From: Weissella oryzae SG25
GTDB lineage: Bacteria > Bacillota > Bacilli > Lactobacillales > Lactobacillaceae
DNA: 64,000 bases
Assembly: GCF_000691805.2 (NCBI RefSeq)
Contig: NZ_DF820485.1
Coordinates: forward strand, 124,001 to 188,000
Direction: 5' to 3'
The position numbers were made by a program, and so were the translations under genes. How positions within the stretch are numbered: the first letter of the stretch is position 1; every line of letters starts with the position of its first letter. Positions 8,271 through 18,855 of this stretch are shown in pieces. Below the pieces are notes generated by a model, which was not told the DNA's origin, made no database searches, and saw only the letters and a program-made list of their open reading frames with translations.

Positions 8271-10292
8271 ATGGCAGATATAAACAGTTATTCGGATGAT
8301 TCCATCACGGTTTTAGAAGGACTAGAAGCAGTTCGTAAGCGTCCCGGTATGTATATTGGTTCAACCGACGGACGCGGCTTACACCATTTAGTTTATGAGA
8401 TTTTTGATAATGCAGTTGATGAGGCCTTGGCGGGCTACGGCGATGAAATCAAAGTTGTTATCCATGCGGATAATTCAATTACGGTTGTCGACCATGGAAG
8501 AGGAATGCCAGTTGGAATGCATGCCTCTGGGAAGCCAACGCCTGAGGTCATTTTGACAATTCTTCACGCTGGAGGAAAATTTGGTCAAGGTGGTTATAAA
8601 ACATCAGGTGGACTACACGGAGTAGGTTCATCTGTGGTTAATGCGCTGTCAGAATCCTTAACAGTGACCATCGTACGTGATGGTATTAAGTATCAAGAAC
8701 ACTTTATCAATGGGGGAAACCCAGATGGTACTTTAAATAACTTAGGTAAAACTAAGGATCCTACTGGTACAACCGTTACTTTTAAGCCAGACACAACTAT
8801 TTTTTCGACTACAGTCTATAATTTTGATATTCTAGCAGAACGCTTACGCGAGTCAGCCTTTCTCTTACGTGATATTAAAGTTTCTTTGACTGATGAGCGA
8901 CCAGGTCAGGAGCGTAGCGAACTTTATCATTATCCTGAAGGTATCCAAGCTTTTGCAGCTTATCTGAACGAAGATAAGGATACACTTGGCCCAGTGATGG
9001 CCTTTGACGGTAAGAAGCAGGGCGTTGAGGTTGAGGTTGCTGCGCAATACAATGATGGTTATTCTGAGACAATGATGTCCTTTGTTAATAATGTACGAAC
9101 ACCTGGTGGGGGAACTCATGAGGCCGGCTTACGTACTGCTTGGACTAAGGCCTTTAATGACTATGCTCGTAAAGTTAATTTATTAAAGGATAAGGATAAA
9201 AACTTAGATGGTTCTGATGTGCGTGAAGGGTTAGCAGCAGTTATCTCGTTGCGAGTACCAGAAAACTTGTTGCAGTTTGAAGGTCAAACTAAGGATAAGC
9301 TAGGTACACCAGAAGCTCGCTCAATCGTTGATGCAATTGTTCAAGAGCAACTTGGCTTTTATTTAATGGAAAATGGTGAGTTTTCACAAAGTTTGATTCG
9401 TAAGTCTTTGCGTGCCCGCGAAGCCCGTGAAGCAGCCCGACGTGCTCGTGATGAAGCCCGCTCTGGCAAAAAGAAGGGGCGACGTGAAAAGTTGCTATCT
9501 GGTAAGCTATCGCCGGCCCAATCAAAAAATGCGTCAAAAAATGAATTATTCCTAGTTGAGGGAGATTCAGCCGGCGGTTCAGCAAAGCAAGGTCGTGACC
9601 GTAAATTCCAAGCGATTTTGCCATTGCGTGGTAAAGTGTTAAATACGGAAAAGGCCAAACTAGCCGATATTATGAAAAATGAAGAAATTGCCACAATCAT
9701 CTATACTATTGGTGGCGGTGTAGGAGCTGAGTTTGATGTTGCTGATATTAATTACGATAAAATTATTATCATGACCGATGCCGATGATGATGGCGCCCAT
9801 ATTCAAACGCTTTTGCTAACTTTCTTTTATAAATATATGCGGCCTTTGGTTGAAGCTGGACGCGTCTATATTGCACTACCACCGCTTTATATGATGCGTA
9901 AAGGTGCTGGTAAGAAGCAATCAATCGAATACGCTTGGACGAATGCTCAGTTAGCTGAAAAAGAAGCTTCAATCGGCCGAGGCTACACCTTGCAACGGTT
10001 TAAGGGGTTGGGTGAGATGAATGCTGACCAGCTTTGGGATACAACGATGAATCCGGCTAGTCGAACTTTAATCCGGGTTATGATTGAGGATGCAATGCTG
10101 GCTGAAAAGCGAGTAACGACCTTAATGGGTGATAAAGTTGAGCCACGTCGAAAGTGGATTGAAGCAAACGTAGCCTTTACCCTAGAAGAGGGTGGCTCTA
10201 TCTTAGAAAGTGATGAAACTACCACTCCAGTTGTTGAAGATGAGGATTTTCAGATTCCAATAATTGAGACTTGGCAAGATAGTGAGGTTTAA
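8271..10292 (+). CDS. parE: DNA topoisomerase IV subunit B (ParE)
   Basis: ATPase subunit of topoisomerase IV, which decatenates daughter chromosomes. The 673-residue protein has the GHKL ATP-binding motifs ([39 protein letters not shown]) in the first ~120 residues, then the transducer domain. The TOPRIM domain carries [17 protein letters not shown] and [12 protein letters not shown], and the C-terminal segment [14 protein letters not shown]-like sequence is followed by an acidic tail. It is called ParE rather than GyrB because it is followed directly by parC and not gyrA. The ATG at 8271 has an AAAGGA site. parC begins one base after its stop, so the two subunits are made from one message. 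Confidence 0.96.
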   Translation: MADINSYSDDSITVLEGLEAVRKRPGMYIGSTDGRGLHHLVYEIFDNAVDEALAGYGDEIKVVIHADNSITVVDHGRGMPVGMHASGKPTPEVILTILHAGGKFGQGGYKTSGGLHGVGSSVVNALSESLTVTIVRDGIKYQEHFINGGNPDGTLNNLGKTKDPTGTTVTFKPDTTIFSTTVYNFDILAERLRESAFLLRDIKVSLTDERPGQERSELYHYPEGIQAFAAYLNEDKDTLGPVMAFDGKKQGVEVEVAAQYNDGYSETMMSFVNNVRTPGGGTHEAGLRTAWTKAFNDYARKVNLLKDKDKNLDGSDVREGLAAVISLRVPENLLQFEGQTKDKLGTPEARSIVDAIVQEQLGFYLMENGEFSQSLIRKSLRAREAREAARRARDEARSGKKKGRREKLLSGKLSPAQSKNASKNELFLVEGDSAGGSAKQGRDRKFQAILPLRGKVLNTEKAKLADIMKNEEIATIIYTIGGGVGAEFDVADINYDKIIIMTDADDDGAHIQTLLLTFFYKYMRPLVEAGRVYIALPPLYMMRKGAGKKQSIEYAWTNAQLAEKEASIGRGYTLQRFKGLGEMNADQLWDTTMNPASRTLIRVMIEDAMLAEKRVTTLMGDKVEPRRKWIEANVAFTLEEGGSILESDETTTPVVEDEDFQIPIIETWQDSEV

Positions 10293-10293
10293 A

Positions 10294-12750
10294 ATGGTTG
10301 AACAAAATATTCAAGAATTAAGCCTTGAAGCAGTTATGGGCGATCGTTTTGGTCGCTATTCAAAATATATTATCCAAGAACGGGCTTTGCCTGATATTCG
10401 TGACGGCCTTAAGCCCGTACAAAGACGGATTTTATATGCAATGAATCGTGATGGAAATACTTATGATAAACAATTCCGTAAGTCGGCTAAGTCTGTCGGA
10501 AATGTGATGGGTAATTTTCATCCGCACGGTGATTCATCAATTTATGAAGCAATGGTCCGGATGTCACAAGATTGGAAACTACGGGCACCACTGGTTGAAA
10601 TGCACGGAAATAATGGATCAATTGATAATGATCCGCCGGCCGCAATGCGTTATACCGAGGCACGGCTATCAAAATTAGCTGGTGAAATGCTCAAAGATTT
10701 GGATAAAAAGACCGTTGAGATGGTTTTGAATTTTGATGATACAGAGTATGAGCCAACTGTGCTACCAGCTCATTTCCCAAATCTTTTGGTTAATGGAGCT
10801 ACTGGAATTTCAGCGGGTTATGCAACTGATATTCCACCTCACAATTTAGGTGAAGTGATTGATGCCTTGGTTTATTTACTCGCTCATCCTAAGGCGAACT
10901 TAGCTGATTTAATGAATTTTATTCAAGGGCCAGATTTTCCGACCGGTGGAATTATTCAGGGCTTAGATGGTATTCGAGCTGCTTATCGTGACGGTAAGGG
11001 TCGGGTTGTCTTACGTTCAAAGACGAAAATTACGCCGTTGAAAGGCGGTAAAAGTCAGATTGAAATCAGCGAAATTCCTTATGAAGTTAATAAGGCGGCT
11101 TTGGTTAAAAAAATGGATGAGATTCGTTTAAACAAAGACGTTGCGGGAATTGTTGATGTACGTGATGTGTCTGATCGTGACGGTTTATTAATAATTATTG
11201 AATTAGCTAAAGATGCAAATGCTGATGGAATTTTAAATTACCTCTTTAAAAAGACCGACTTGCAAATTACGTATAATTTCAATATGGTTGCGATTCATAA
11301 TCAGCGGCCCGAACGTGTTGGCTTAAAGACGGCACTAACTGCCTTTTTGAGTCATAAAGCCGATATTATTACTAAACGAACACGCTTTGATTTGAATAAA
11401 GCAAAAGAACGCCAGCATATTGTTACGGGTTTGATTAAAGCTCTATCAATCCTTGATGAAGTGATTGTAGCAATCCGAGCTTCTGAAAACCGGCGTGATG
11501 CCAAGCAGAATCTGATTGATCAATTTAGCTTTACTGATGCGCAAGCTGAGGCAATTGTTACTTTGCAACTTTATCGTCTAACTAATACCGATGTAACCCA
11601 GTTGCAAGCTGAGTTTACAGAACTTGAGGGTAAAATTGCGAATTACGAAGAAATTTTATCCGATCCAAAAGCACTACGACGGGTTTTGCGGGGTGAGTTG
11701 CAAGCAATTAAAAAGGCTTACACATCTGAACGCCGGACAGTTATTGAAGCTGAGGTTCAAGAGCTTACAATTGACCGAACAGTAACGGTGGCGGATGAAG
11801 ATGTAGTTGTCTTGGTTTCACGTGAGGGCTACATTAAACGAGCCTCAGTTCGTTCATACACGGCCTCAAGGGAGGAAGACGGACTCCGTGAAGACGATGA
11901 ACCAGTTTATCTGGGCAAAGTTAACACACGGCAACATATCTTTATCCTGACAAATCTGGGTAATGTAATTTATCGACCAATCCATGAGATACCAGAAGCA
12001 AAATGGAAGGATGCAGGTGAGCACCTTTCACAAACTATTACCGGTTTAGCCCCAGAAGAGGTTATTTTGACGGTAAAGATTGTGGACGATGTTAATCATC
12101 TAAATGGTGAGTGGTTAATTACAACCAGTGACGGGATGATTAAACGAATGGCCTTTAGTGATTTAGCACCACGTTCATCTTACAAAAAACGATCAATGGT
12201 GTTGATTAAGCTAAAAGCGGCGCCAGCACAGATTATCGGCTTAGAATTACTAGAACAAGTTGAACTGTTGCATGGCGAAGTAATGATTGTCACACACGGG
12301 ACGTATGCTTTGCGTTATCCAATCGAAGAGGTACCGACGACAGGGCCACGAACGGCCGGGGTCAAAGCAATCAACCTAGCAGCAGACGATTACGTTGTGA
12401 GTTCGTCGGTGGTTGATGATACAAAAGCACTGGCTTTGATTTCTAACCGGGGCGCTTTCAAGTGGATGGCCGTAACTGAAGTACCAAGCACTAGTCGAGC
12501 GCGTAAGGGTGTGATGATTATGCGCGAACTTAAGCGGGATCCACATCAAATTGTGGCGGCGCAAGTGGTTACGATTAGTCAGCCAATTAAGTTGCGAATT
12601 ACGACAGACCAAAATAAGCACTTTGACTTCTTGCCAAGTGAACACCCATTAGGCCAACGTTATAGTAATGGTAGCTTTATTATTGATACCGATACTGATG
12701 GTTTACCTACAAGAATGGAGCTTTTCTTAGAAAAGCTCGTGATTGCTTAA
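10294..12750 (+). CDS. parC: DNA topoisomerase IV subunit A (ParC)
   Basis: DNA-cutting subunit of topoisomerase IV. The 818-residue protein has the winged-helix domain with active-site Tyr120 ([10 protein letters not shown]), the GSIDNDPPA segment before it, a coiled-coil tower region, and a C-terminal beta-pinwheel with repeated GYIKR-like motifs. The quinolone-determining region [17 protein letters not shown] carries Ser81 and Glu85, equivalent to Staphylococcus GrlA Ser80 and Glu84, that is, the sensitive-type residues. The start is the ATG at 10294, one base after parE, with GTGAGG inside the parE end as ribosome binding site; an upstream in-frame TTG at 10264 is rejected. Confidence 0.96.
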   Translation: MVEQNIQELSLEAVMGDRFGRYSKYIIQERALPDIRDGLKPVQRRILYAMNRDGNTYDKQFRKSAKSVGNVMGNFHPHGDSSIYEAMVRMSQDWKLRAPLVEMHGNNGSIDNDPPAAMRYTEARLSKLAGEMLKDLDKKTVEMVLNFDDTEYEPTVLPAHFPNLLVNGATGISAGYATDIPPHNLGEVIDALVYLLAHPKANLADLMNFIQGPDFPTGGIIQGLDGIRAAYRDGKGRVVLRSKTKITPLKGGKSQIEISEIPYEVNKAALVKKMDEIRLNKDVAGIVDVRDVSDRDGLLIIIELAKDANADGILNYLFKKTDLQITYNFNMVAIHNQRPERVGLKTALTAFLSHKADIITKRTRFDLNKAKERQHIVTGLIKALSILDEVIVAIRASENRRDAKQNLIDQFSFTDAQAEAIVTLQLYRLTNTDVTQLQAEFTELEGKIANYEEILSDPKALRRVLRGELQAIKKAYTSERRTVIEAEVQELTIDRTVTVADEDVVVLVSREGYIKRASVRSYTASREEDGLREDDEPVYLGKVNTRQHIFILTNLGNVIYRPIHEIPEAKWKDAGEHLSQTITGLAPEEVILTVKIVDDVNHLNGEWLITTSDGMIKRMAFSDLAPRSSYKKRSMVLIKLKAAPAQIIGLELLEQVELLHGEVMIVTHGTYALRYPIEEVPTTGPRTAGVKAINLAADDYVVSSSVVDDTKALALISNRGAFKWMAVTEVPSTSRARKGVMIMRELKRDPHQIVAAQVVTISQPIKLRITTDQNKHFDFLPSEHPLGQRYSNGSFIIDTDTDGLPTRMELFLEKLVIA

Positions 12751-12768
12751 AGTGTCACTTAAAAAATG

Positions 12769-12777
12769 TGCTAAAAT
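12769..12777 (+). promoter_or_regulatory. Extended -10 promoter of ppaC
   Basis: TG-C-TAAAAT at 12769-12777, 33 bases before ppaC. The same TGCTAAAATTA string occurs before the mutarotase gene at 5540. Confidence 0.45.
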
Positions 12778-12810
12778 TAAAGTATAAAATTTTGAATGGA
12801 GATTCTAAAC

Positions 12811-13737
12811 ATGGCAAAGACGCTTGTTTTTGGACACCAAAACCCTGATACAGATACGATTGCAGCTGCCTTGGCTACATCATTTTTTTTGAATACTGCT
12901 TACCAAGCAGACACTGAGGCAGTTGCCCTTGGTGAGCCAAACGCTGAAACTCAGTTTGCTTTGGATTATTTCAAAGTTTCAGCACCACGCGTAATTGAGC
13001 AAGCAGATACTGATACAGTCGTCTTGGTTGATCACAACGAAGCAGGTCAATCAGTCGCTAACTTGGCTGATGTAACTGTTACGGGCGTTTATGATCACCA
13101 TAAGATTAACTTTAAGTCAGCAGCGCCTATGTACTTCATCAATATGCCTTATGGATCAACGGCCACAATCTTGTATTATGAATACAAGAATGCGAACGTG
13201 ACGATTCCAGCGGCCATTGCTGGTATGATGGCTTCAGCAATTATTTCAGATACACTTTTGCTAAAGAGCCCAACGACTACACCAATGGACCAACCAGCCC
13301 TAGAAGCATTAGCTGAATTAGCTGGCTTGGATGATTACAAGGCTTATGGTCTAGCTATGTTGAAGGCGGGAACTGATTTATCAACGCGTACAGCTAAGCA
13401 ATTGATTGATGGGGATGCTAAGTCATTTGATATGAATGGCCAAACAATTCGCATTGGTCAAGTTAACACAGTTGATATTGAAGATGTTTTTGCACGCCGC
13501 GATGAGCTTGTTGCAGCGATTGAGCAAGAATTAGCTGAAGATGGTTATGATACCTTTGTATTCGTAGTTACAAATATCTTAGACTCAGATTCAGAAGTGC
13601 TTGTCTTAGGTGCAAATCAAGCAAAGGTTGCCGCAGCCTTTGATAAGGATTTGGTTGCAGATCGTTTTGCATTACCAGGTGTTGTTTCACGTAAGAAGCA
13701 AGTGGTACCACCACTAACAGCTGCGTTTGAAGCATAA
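12811..13737 (+). CDS. ppaC: Manganese-dependent inorganic pyrophosphatase
   Basis: Hydrolyses pyrophosphate to phosphate, pulling biosynthetic reactions forward. The 308-residue family II (DHH) enzyme shows FGHQNPDTDTI (His9, Asp13, Asp15 as metal ligands), VDHNE and the DHHKINF motif, and near the C-terminus SRKKQVVPPL, the substrate-binding SRKKQ signature. The start is the ATG at 12811 with TGGAGA upstream; the ATG at 12796 lies inside that site. Monocistronic, with its own promoter and a strong terminator. Confidence 0.96.
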   Translation: MAKTLVFGHQNPDTDTIAAALATSFFLNTAYQADTEAVALGEPNAETQFALDYFKVSAPRVIEQADTDTVVLVDHNEAGQSVANLADVTVTGVYDHHKINFKSAAPMYFINMPYGSTATILYYEYKNANVTIPAAIAGMMASAIISDTLLLKSPTTTPMDQPALEALAELAGLDDYKAYGLAMLKAGTDLSTRTAKQLIDGDAKSFDMNGQTIRIGQVNTVDIEDVFARRDELVAAIEQELAEDGYDTFVFVVTNILDSDSEVLVLGANQAKVAAAFDKDLVADRFALPGVVSRKKQVVPPLTAAFEA

Positions 13738-14108
13738 AACAATAAAAAAACTTGAGTTAAATTGCATGGAAACATGAAATTAATGCAGAGTAGCTTGTGA
13801 ATGGCACTTGTGTTCTCATCAAAATTGATGATGAATATAAGTGCTTTTTATTATCGTAATTAATTTGCCCAAGAAATTAGATGAATATCTAATTTTAAGT
13901 AAGAGCTATTGTATTGAAATAGTGAGTTAAGTTTTTAAAGTGATTTTAATTGTGAGCATAATTTTACTAGAGGGACTAAATCAACTGTTGAGAAAAGTAA
14001 TTAATTACCTACCTTACTAGACATTTGTAATTATTTTAAATATTTTGTCACCTAAATGATACAAATATGTTATATTAATATCTATCGAAGACAGATGAAG
14101 GTAGAGAT
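13738..14108. other. Gap between ppaC and the lipid kinase
   Basis: 371 bases without a credible gene. It holds the ppaC terminator (13804-13849), then AT-rich sequence, and near the right end a likely promoter for the lipid kinase: TTGTCA at 14045-14050 and an extended -10 TG-T-TATATT at 14068-14076. The spacing of 20 bases is long. Confidence 0.5.
13804..13849 (+). terminator. Intrinsic terminator after ppaC
   Basis: A 17-bp stem with two wobble pairs and one bulged T (13804-13820 with 13827-13844, 6-base loop) is followed by TTTTT. Confidence 0.85.
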
Positions 14109-15071
14109 ATGAAACGGCTTATTTTTCTTGTCAATCCGGCCGCACAGTCGGGGCAAGCGGCACAAATTTGGCAGAGTTTTGCAAAATATTTAGAGCAAAG
14201 CCAGCTTGACTATCAAGTTAAAATCAGTAAAAATGCCAAAGACATTTATGATTGGGCTTATTTATGGCAAAAACATGATAGTGCTTCAAGTACGCTAGTA
14301 ATTTTTGGGGGTGATGGTTCTTTAAATGAGGCAGTTAATGGGCAATTAGCGACCGGGGTAGCTAACATAGCGCCAATTGCCTATATTCCGGCTGGGTCGG
14401 GAAATGATTTTGCTCGTGCTAATCATTTACTTAAAGACCAACAACCAGCGGCAATCATTCCACAATTAGTGGCTAAAATTGAACAAGGATTGGCTACAGA
14501 GTTGGATATTGCCCAGGTTTTTGATCGCACACAAAAAACAACCGAATATTTTGTAAATAACTTAGGGATTGGTTTTGATGCGGCAACGGTAGCCGCAACC
14601 AATGATTCGACTATTAAGCGATTTTTAAATTACCTTCATTTAGGACAACTAGCTTATTTTGTGACTTTGTTTAGTGTTTTACGCACCCAAGATACCTTTG
14701 GAGTGACATTACGGGTTGATGGAAAACTGGTACAGATGAATAAAAGTTATCTATTAACCTTTTCTAATCATCCTTATTTTGGGGGTGGGGTGAACATAAT
14801 GCCCGATGCAGATTCAACCGACGGTAAACTTGATTTAATTGTGATTGAGAAGAACAACATGTGGCAATTATTAAGAACTTTAGTTAGCGTCCTTAAAGGT
14901 AAACATTATGTTTTGCCCGAGGTTCATCGCTATACCGCCGATAAGTATGAACTAATTAGTCCACGCTTAGAGTTTGGTCATATTGACGGTGAAGAGCTAG
15001 GAGTTCATGCTTTCGAACTGGAACTAAAAAGTCGTAAGCACCAATTTTTTCTTTTGAAAGAGGTAGAATAA
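14109..15071 (+). CDS. Diacylglycerol/lipid kinase family protein (DagK/YegS/BmrU type)
   Basis: Expected to phosphorylate a lipid alcohol such as diacylglycerol, recycling it into phospholipid synthesis. The 320-residue protein has the N-terminal LVNPAAQSGQA signature, the nucleotide-binding GGDGSLNEAVNG (residues 67-78), the AGSGNDFAR segment and the DGKLDLIVI segment of the C-terminal beta-sandwich, ending in the HIDGEELG loop. ATG 14109 follows GAAGGTAGAG. The family includes DgkB, sphingosine-kinase-like and BmrU proteins, so the exact lipid is open. A small membrane protein follows 122 bases later with its own likely promoter. Confidence 0.88.
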   Translation: MKRLIFLVNPAAQSGQAAQIWQSFAKYLEQSQLDYQVKISKNAKDIYDWAYLWQKHDSASSTLVIFGGDGSLNEAVNGQLATGVANIAPIAYIPAGSGNDFARANHLLKDQQPAAIIPQLVAKIEQGLATELDIAQVFDRTQKTTEYFVNNLGIGFDAATVAATNDSTIKRFLNYLHLGQLAYFVTLFSVLRTQDTFGVTLRVDGKLVQMNKSYLLTFSNHPYFGGGVNIMPDADSTDGKLDLIVIEKNNMWQLLRTLVSVLKGKHYVLPEVHRYTADKYELISPRLEFGHIDGEELGVHAFELELKSRKHQFFLLKEVE

Positions 15072-15193
15072 GGGTGTTTTTGGTAAAAAAATAGTGGACT
15101 TTCTTGAGCGAAATGACGGAAAAATGTTTTTGTTTTTGGTATAATATAGACCACAGTTAGATAAAAATATTAATGCTATGAGGCAAATTAAAT

Positions 15194-15517
15194 ATGTGGA
15201 TAGTTTATCTATTAATTTTACTAGTCGTTTTGTTGGCTTTTGCCCGTGGGCTCTTGGGTCTGCTGGTTAATCTTTGCATGCTCGTATTTGGAATACTAAT
15301 GCGCTTTTGGCCGCTAACACTTTTCATTTTAGCTGGGATAATTTTTGGCTTTGGTCATATTATTATTACAATTCTCCTAGGTATTCTATTATTAATCGGT
15401 GTAGCAATCTGGAGAATCCGTTCTTATCATAAAAAGTTGGTTCAACGCCAGTACTTTTATAATCGCGGTTATGATGAGTCAGAGCATCGAGAGCGGCGTG
15501 ATGTAACGCCAAAGTAA
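15194..15517 (+). CDS. Small membrane protein of unknown function
   Basis: A 107-residue protein I do not recognise. Residues 1-75 are almost wholly hydrophobic and can form two or three membrane helices (about 2-36 and 42-72). The rest is a charged tail with RRSYHKK-like and ESEHRERR residues, presumably cytoplasmic. GAGG about ten bases upstream supports the ATG at 15194. A TATAAT at 15140-15145 may be its promoter. A strong terminator follows, so it is probably transcribed alone. Confidence 0.65.
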   Translation: MWIVYLLILLVVLLAFARGLLGLLVNLCMLVFGILMRFWPLTLFILAGIIFGFGHIIITILLGILLLIGVAIWRIRSYHKKLVQRQYFYNRGYDESEHRERRDVTPK

Positions 15518-15537
15518 TTACAATTAAAGAGTAGGCT

Positions 15538-15576
15538 AAAGCTAAGTTGGTTTTTAAACTAACTTAGCTTTTTTAT
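15538..15576 (+). terminator. Terminator after the small membrane protein gene
   Basis: A 16-bp stem (15538-15553 with 15556-15571, one G-T pair) and a T run. Confidence 0.88.
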
Positions 15577-15590
15577 AAAAACAGATGAAA

Positions 15591-15623
15591 AAAAGCAGGC
15601 AAATTATTTATTTGCCTGCTTTT
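15591..15623 (-). terminator. Terminator of the rpoY-rnjA unit
   Basis: Perfect 14-bp stem (15591-15604 with 15610-15623), 5-base loop, T run on the minus strand. Confidence 0.88.
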
Positions 15624-15627
15624 CTAT

Positions 15628-17313
15628 TTAATTATTAACCATGATAAACTCTGGTAGAATCAATGGCCGACGCTTAGTCTTTTCGTATAAGAATCGTTGC
15701 AAGTGTGAAACCACGGCATTACGGATTGTATGCTCAGAAGCATTTTTATCACGCATTGCGGTTAAGATTGCATGGAAAATTTCTTTACGACCCTCATTGA
15801 TAAGTTCTTCAGATTCACGCATATAGATAAAGCCACGTGAAAGAATATCTGGTCCAGCAGTAATTTCTTGGTTAGCTAAATCAATCGTTGCAACGACGAC
15901 AACCAAACCATCTTGCGACAGCATTTGACGGTCATGCAAGACAGCTGCGCCAACATCGCCAATGCCATTACCATCAACGTAGGTATCCTCAGCTGGGAAG
16001 TGATCAGCCAAACGAGCTGAATCAGCTGTTAAGGCTAAGACATCACCATTATCCAGAACAAAAGTGTTATCATCAGGAACCCCAATTTCATGGGCTAGTC
16101 CTTCATGCACCTTAAGCATCCGGTATTCACCGTGGACCGGCATAAAGTACTTAGGCTTAATCAAAGATAGCATTAACTTTTGCTCTTCTTGGCCACCGTG
16201 ACCTGAGGCGTGAATATTATTAACCTTACCATGAATAACACGGGCGCCAGCTTCTTCAAGTTCGTTGATTACCCGGTTAACTGATTGAGTATTACCGGGA
16301 ATTGGTGAGCTAGAGAAAATGACGGTATCATCAGGCTGGATTGAAATCTGCTTATGAGTCCCATTAGCAATCCGGGCTAACGCAGCCATTGGCTCACCTT
16401 GTGAACCAGTAGAAAGAATCAAAACTTCATTTGCAGGAAGATGATTGATTTCATGAGCATCTACGAGCATTTCCTTTGGAATATCGAGATACCCCAAAGC
16501 CATTCCGTTATTAACGGCTGATTCCATTGAACGACCAAAGACCGCAATCTTACGACCGTGGGCTAGGGCAGCTTCAGTTGCCATTTGGACACGCGACATA
16601 TTTGATGCGAAGGTTGCAAAGATAATGCGGCCTTCAATGTCATCAAAAAGACGGTCAATGGTTTTACCAACCCACTTCTCAGACTTAGTAAACTCAGGAC
16701 GCTCAGCATTGGTAGAATCAGACATAAGGAGTAGCACACCTTCTGAACCGATTCGAGCCATTTTTTGCAAATTAGGTGGCTGCTTAGTTGTAGGGGTCAG
16801 ATCAAATTTGAAATCACCAGTCTCAACAATTGTGCCAGATGGTGTGTGAACAGCAACCCCAAAAGTATCAGGGATTGAATGTGTTGTACGGAAAAATTCA
16901 ACGGATAGATGTTCAAAATTAAGAACTGTATCCTCATTCAATTCATGGAGCTCGGTGCTGTTAATTAAACCATGTTCATCAAGCTTATTTTTTATTAAGG
17001 CCAGAGCAAGTGGGCCAGCATACACAGGGACATTAACGGCATTCAAGAAAAAATGAATGGCTCCAATGTGATCCTCATGCCCGTGAGTAATAATCAAAGC
17101 TTTGATCTTATCACGGTTCTCTTTGAGATAGGTGTAGTCAGGAATAACATAATCAATTCCGAGTAATTCATCCTCAGGGAATTTAACACCGGCATCAATT
17201 ACGATGATTTCATCACCATATTGAATACCGTAAGTATTCTTTCCGATTTCACCTAATCCGCCAAGCGCATATACGGCCGTCTCGTCTGGACGAATATCCA
17301 GATCCATTACCAT
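15628..17313 (-). CDS. rnjA: Ribonuclease J1
   Basis: Essential 5'-to-3' exonuclease and endonuclease that matures 16S rRNA and turns over mRNA. The 561-residue protein has a metallo-beta-lactamase fold with THGHEDHIG (residues 76-84), the beta-CASP domain, FMPVHGEYRML near residue 390 and a C-terminal domain. It begins LGGLGEIGKNTY, typical of RNase J1. The ATG at 17313 has GGAG inside the end of rpoY; an ATG two codons later is possible. It lies three bases after rpoY, the usual Firmicute pairing. Confidence 0.97.
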   Translation of the reverse strand: MVMDLDIRPDETAVYALGGLGEIGKNTYGIQYGDEIIVIDAGVKFPEDELLGIDYVIPDYTYLKENRDKIKALIITHGHEDHIGAIHFFLNAVNVPVYAGPLALALIKNKLDEHGLINSTELHELNEDTVLNFEHLSVEFFRTTHSIPDTFGVAVHTPSGTIVETGDFKFDLTPTTKQPPNLQKMARIGSEGVLLLMSDSTNAERPEFTKSEKWVGKTIDRLFDDIEGRIIFATFASNMSRVQMATEAALAHGRKIAVFGRSMESAVNNGMALGYLDIPKEMLVDAHEINHLPANEVLILSTGSQGEPMAALARIANGTHKQISIQPDDTVIFSSSPIPGNTQSVNRVINELEEAGARVIHGKVNNIHASGHGGQEEQKLMLSLIKPKYFMPVHGEYRMLKVHEGLAHEIGVPDDNTFVLDNGDVLALTADSARLADHFPAEDTYVDGNGIGDVGAAVLHDRQMLSQDGLVVVVATIDLANQEITAGPDILSRGFIYMRESEELINEGRKEIFHAILTAMRDKNASEHTIRNAVVSHLQRFLYEKTKRRPLILPEFIMVNN

Positions 17314-17316
17314 AAG

Positions 17317-17529
17317 TTAGAACTCCGTTAGCTTAAAGTCTGCGTTTTGTTGTTCGTAGGCTAAGGCTTTTTCTGAGAGTTCTTCGATGAACTCAACGTT
17401 ATAAGCTGTATTTTGCTCAACTGCTAGGCGTGCGCTTGGCATTGAGTCCATATCAACATATAGAGACTTTGTGTTTTCCCGCTTAGGGTTTTGAATTTTG
17501 GTTGGTTGATAGTAAACCTTGTAAATCAT
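17317..17529 (-). CDS. rpoY: RNA polymerase epsilon subunit RpoY
   Basis: Small auxiliary subunit found on RNA polymerase of low-GC Gram-positives. The 70-residue protein begins [20 protein letters not shown] and contains [10 protein letters not shown] and [17 protein letters not shown], matching the DUF1447/YkzG family. AAGGAGC precedes the ATG. It is cotranscribed with rnjA. Its leader has a 6-bp inverted repeat (GTCTAA/TTAGAC, 17558-17576). Confidence 0.95.
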   Translation of the reverse strand: MIYKVYYQPTKIQNPKRENTKSLYVDMDSMPSARLAVEQNTAYNVEFIEELSEKALAYEQQNADFKLTEF

Positions 17530-17719
17530 AAAATTTTGCTCCTTCTTAATCGAATTAGTCTAACTTATAATTAGACATTCCTAGGTATTAGTTTAGCAGA
17601 TTTACCCTCTTAAAGCTATATGAAGGCAATTGTATAAAGAGCGGTCAATTAACTAGCTTTTATCAAAGCTATAAATTTAGTAAACTAAGTAAAAGGTGAA
17701 AAGTGATGGAGGTAAAAGC

Positions 17720-18316
17720 ATGCGTAGATCGATTTGGCAAAATGTAAAGCGCCAACTAGGTGGTGCAAAAAATAAATGGCGACGTACTTATGTAACAATG
17801 ACAACGCCGGCGGAAGTTAAGGCAGCAAATGAGTTGAAAAAGCAGTTGCCAACGAGCTATGCAAGCTATTTCTATATGGCCAGTCAAAGTAGTAATAGTG
17901 ATGCAGTTACTTTGGCAGGCTATTTGGTTTTAACGGCTAATCTACCTGCTAGTCAGTCCGTTTTACTTCAAAATGATTTAACCAGTACCGCTGATGCCGA
18001 ACTAGCAGCAACTGTAGAAGCCTTGGAGAGCGTCCCGCATATGAAGCGGCAAAGTGGGGCTTTTGTAATTGTCACTGGCCAATTACAACTTGTTAAAGAA
18101 TACAATGATTTCTCACTATTTGAGCATTATGGACCAAACAGCAAACAAAATGACGATGCTGGTCGTTTGATGCAAAAGATTGCTGAGCTCGTTTTGACCT
18201 ATCGCAATCTGCGCATTGTTAGTTATGAAGAAACTGATAATCGTAAAGCACAATTTTTACAAAATAAATTGATGCGAATTATTACAGCATATGTGGATGC
18301 CAAAAGGAGTAAATGA
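17720..18316 (+). CDS. Conserved-looking protein of unknown function
   Basis: A 198-residue protein I do not recognise. The N-terminus is strongly basic (RRSIWQNVKRQLGG, KNKWRRTY); the rest is mixed alpha/beta with no signal peptide or membrane helix. One cannot assign a fold by eye. The start is the ATG at 17720, preceded by GGAGGT; an upstream in-frame GTG at 17696 is rejected. It overlaps the next gene by four bases (ATGA), so the two are translationally coupled and probably act together. The pair sits between divergent rpoY-rnjA and def, close to RNA-processing and translation genes. Confidence 0.75.
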   Translation: MRRSIWQNVKRQLGGAKNKWRRTYVTMTTPAEVKAANELKKQLPTSYASYFYMASQSSNSDAVTLAGYLVLTANLPASQSVLLQNDLTSTADAELAATVEALESVPHMKRQSGAFVIVTGQLQLVKEYNDFSLFEHYGPNSKQNDDAGRLMQKIAELVLTYRNLRIVSYEETDNRKAQFLQNKLMRIITAYVDAKRSK

Positions 18317-18804
18317 TGCATGATTTGGGATGGATGTTCCTTGGTCTCTTAATTGTGATTTTACTAATCGTTACTTTTATTAGGCGACGTGGTCGGCGGA
18401 AAACTGAAAGACAAATTATCGAGTCCCAACAATTAGTTAATTCAGCACTCCGAGTTGCCGTGCAGTCACTAGAGCCCTTTAAAGTAAAAATGCCAACGGA
18501 TTTGACGACCGAGATTGTAGCCAATATTTGGGGGCACAATGTAATGGCCTTTGAATTAATTTTGGAAAATCAAGGGCGAGCTGACTTACAGCAAATTACA
18601 AGTCACTTAGATCAAGCGCTAAGTGACTATGCTAAAACGCATGGTTTGCGTGCTTTTGGTATGCAAAAAGAACCATTATTAGTAACGGACGCCTGGTATG
18701 ATAATGTACAAGGTGATTTACATCTGGACATTGCTCATGTAACAAATGCGCAAACTTTAGCTTATTTGAGAGATTTAGCTCGGTTAAACCAACCGGCATT
18801 TTGA
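18313..18804 (+). CDS. Membrane-anchored protein of unknown function
   Basis: A 163-residue protein with one N-terminal transmembrane helix (about residues 5-22) followed by a basic stop-transfer cluster (RRRGRRKTER), so the soluble domain should face the cytoplasm. That domain (about 45-160) has conserved-looking stretches WGHNVMAFELILEN and HLDIAHVTNAQTLAYL, but I cannot name it. AAAGGAG precedes the ATG at 18313, which overlaps the upstream gene by four bases. An ATG one codon later is equally possible. Together with the upstream basic protein it may form a membrane-associated pair (inference). Confidence 0.75.
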   Translation: MMHDLGWMFLGLLIVILLIVTFIRRRGRRKTERQIIESQQLVNSALRVAVQSLEPFKVKMPTDLTTEIVANIWGHNVMAFELILENQGRADLQQITSHLDQALSDYAKTHGLRAFGMQKEPLLVTDAWYDNVQGDLHLDIAHVTNAQTLAYLRDLARLNQPAF

Positions 18805-18811
18805 AGAATAA

Positions 18812-18820
18812 TGGTATACT
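18812..18820 (+). promoter_or_regulatory. Extended -10 promoter of def
   Basis: TG-G-TATACT at 18812-18820, 35 bases before the def start. No clear -35. Confidence 0.4.
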
Positions 18821-18855
18821 GATTTTTGGAGATTTTACAAGTTAGGAGTAGCAAA

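Noticed and set aside
9289-9700. Long open frames on the minus strand within parE
   Set aside because: They are shadows of a strongly conserved coding region, with no ribosome binding site and no family resemblance; similar shadows occur in topA, typA and the transporters.
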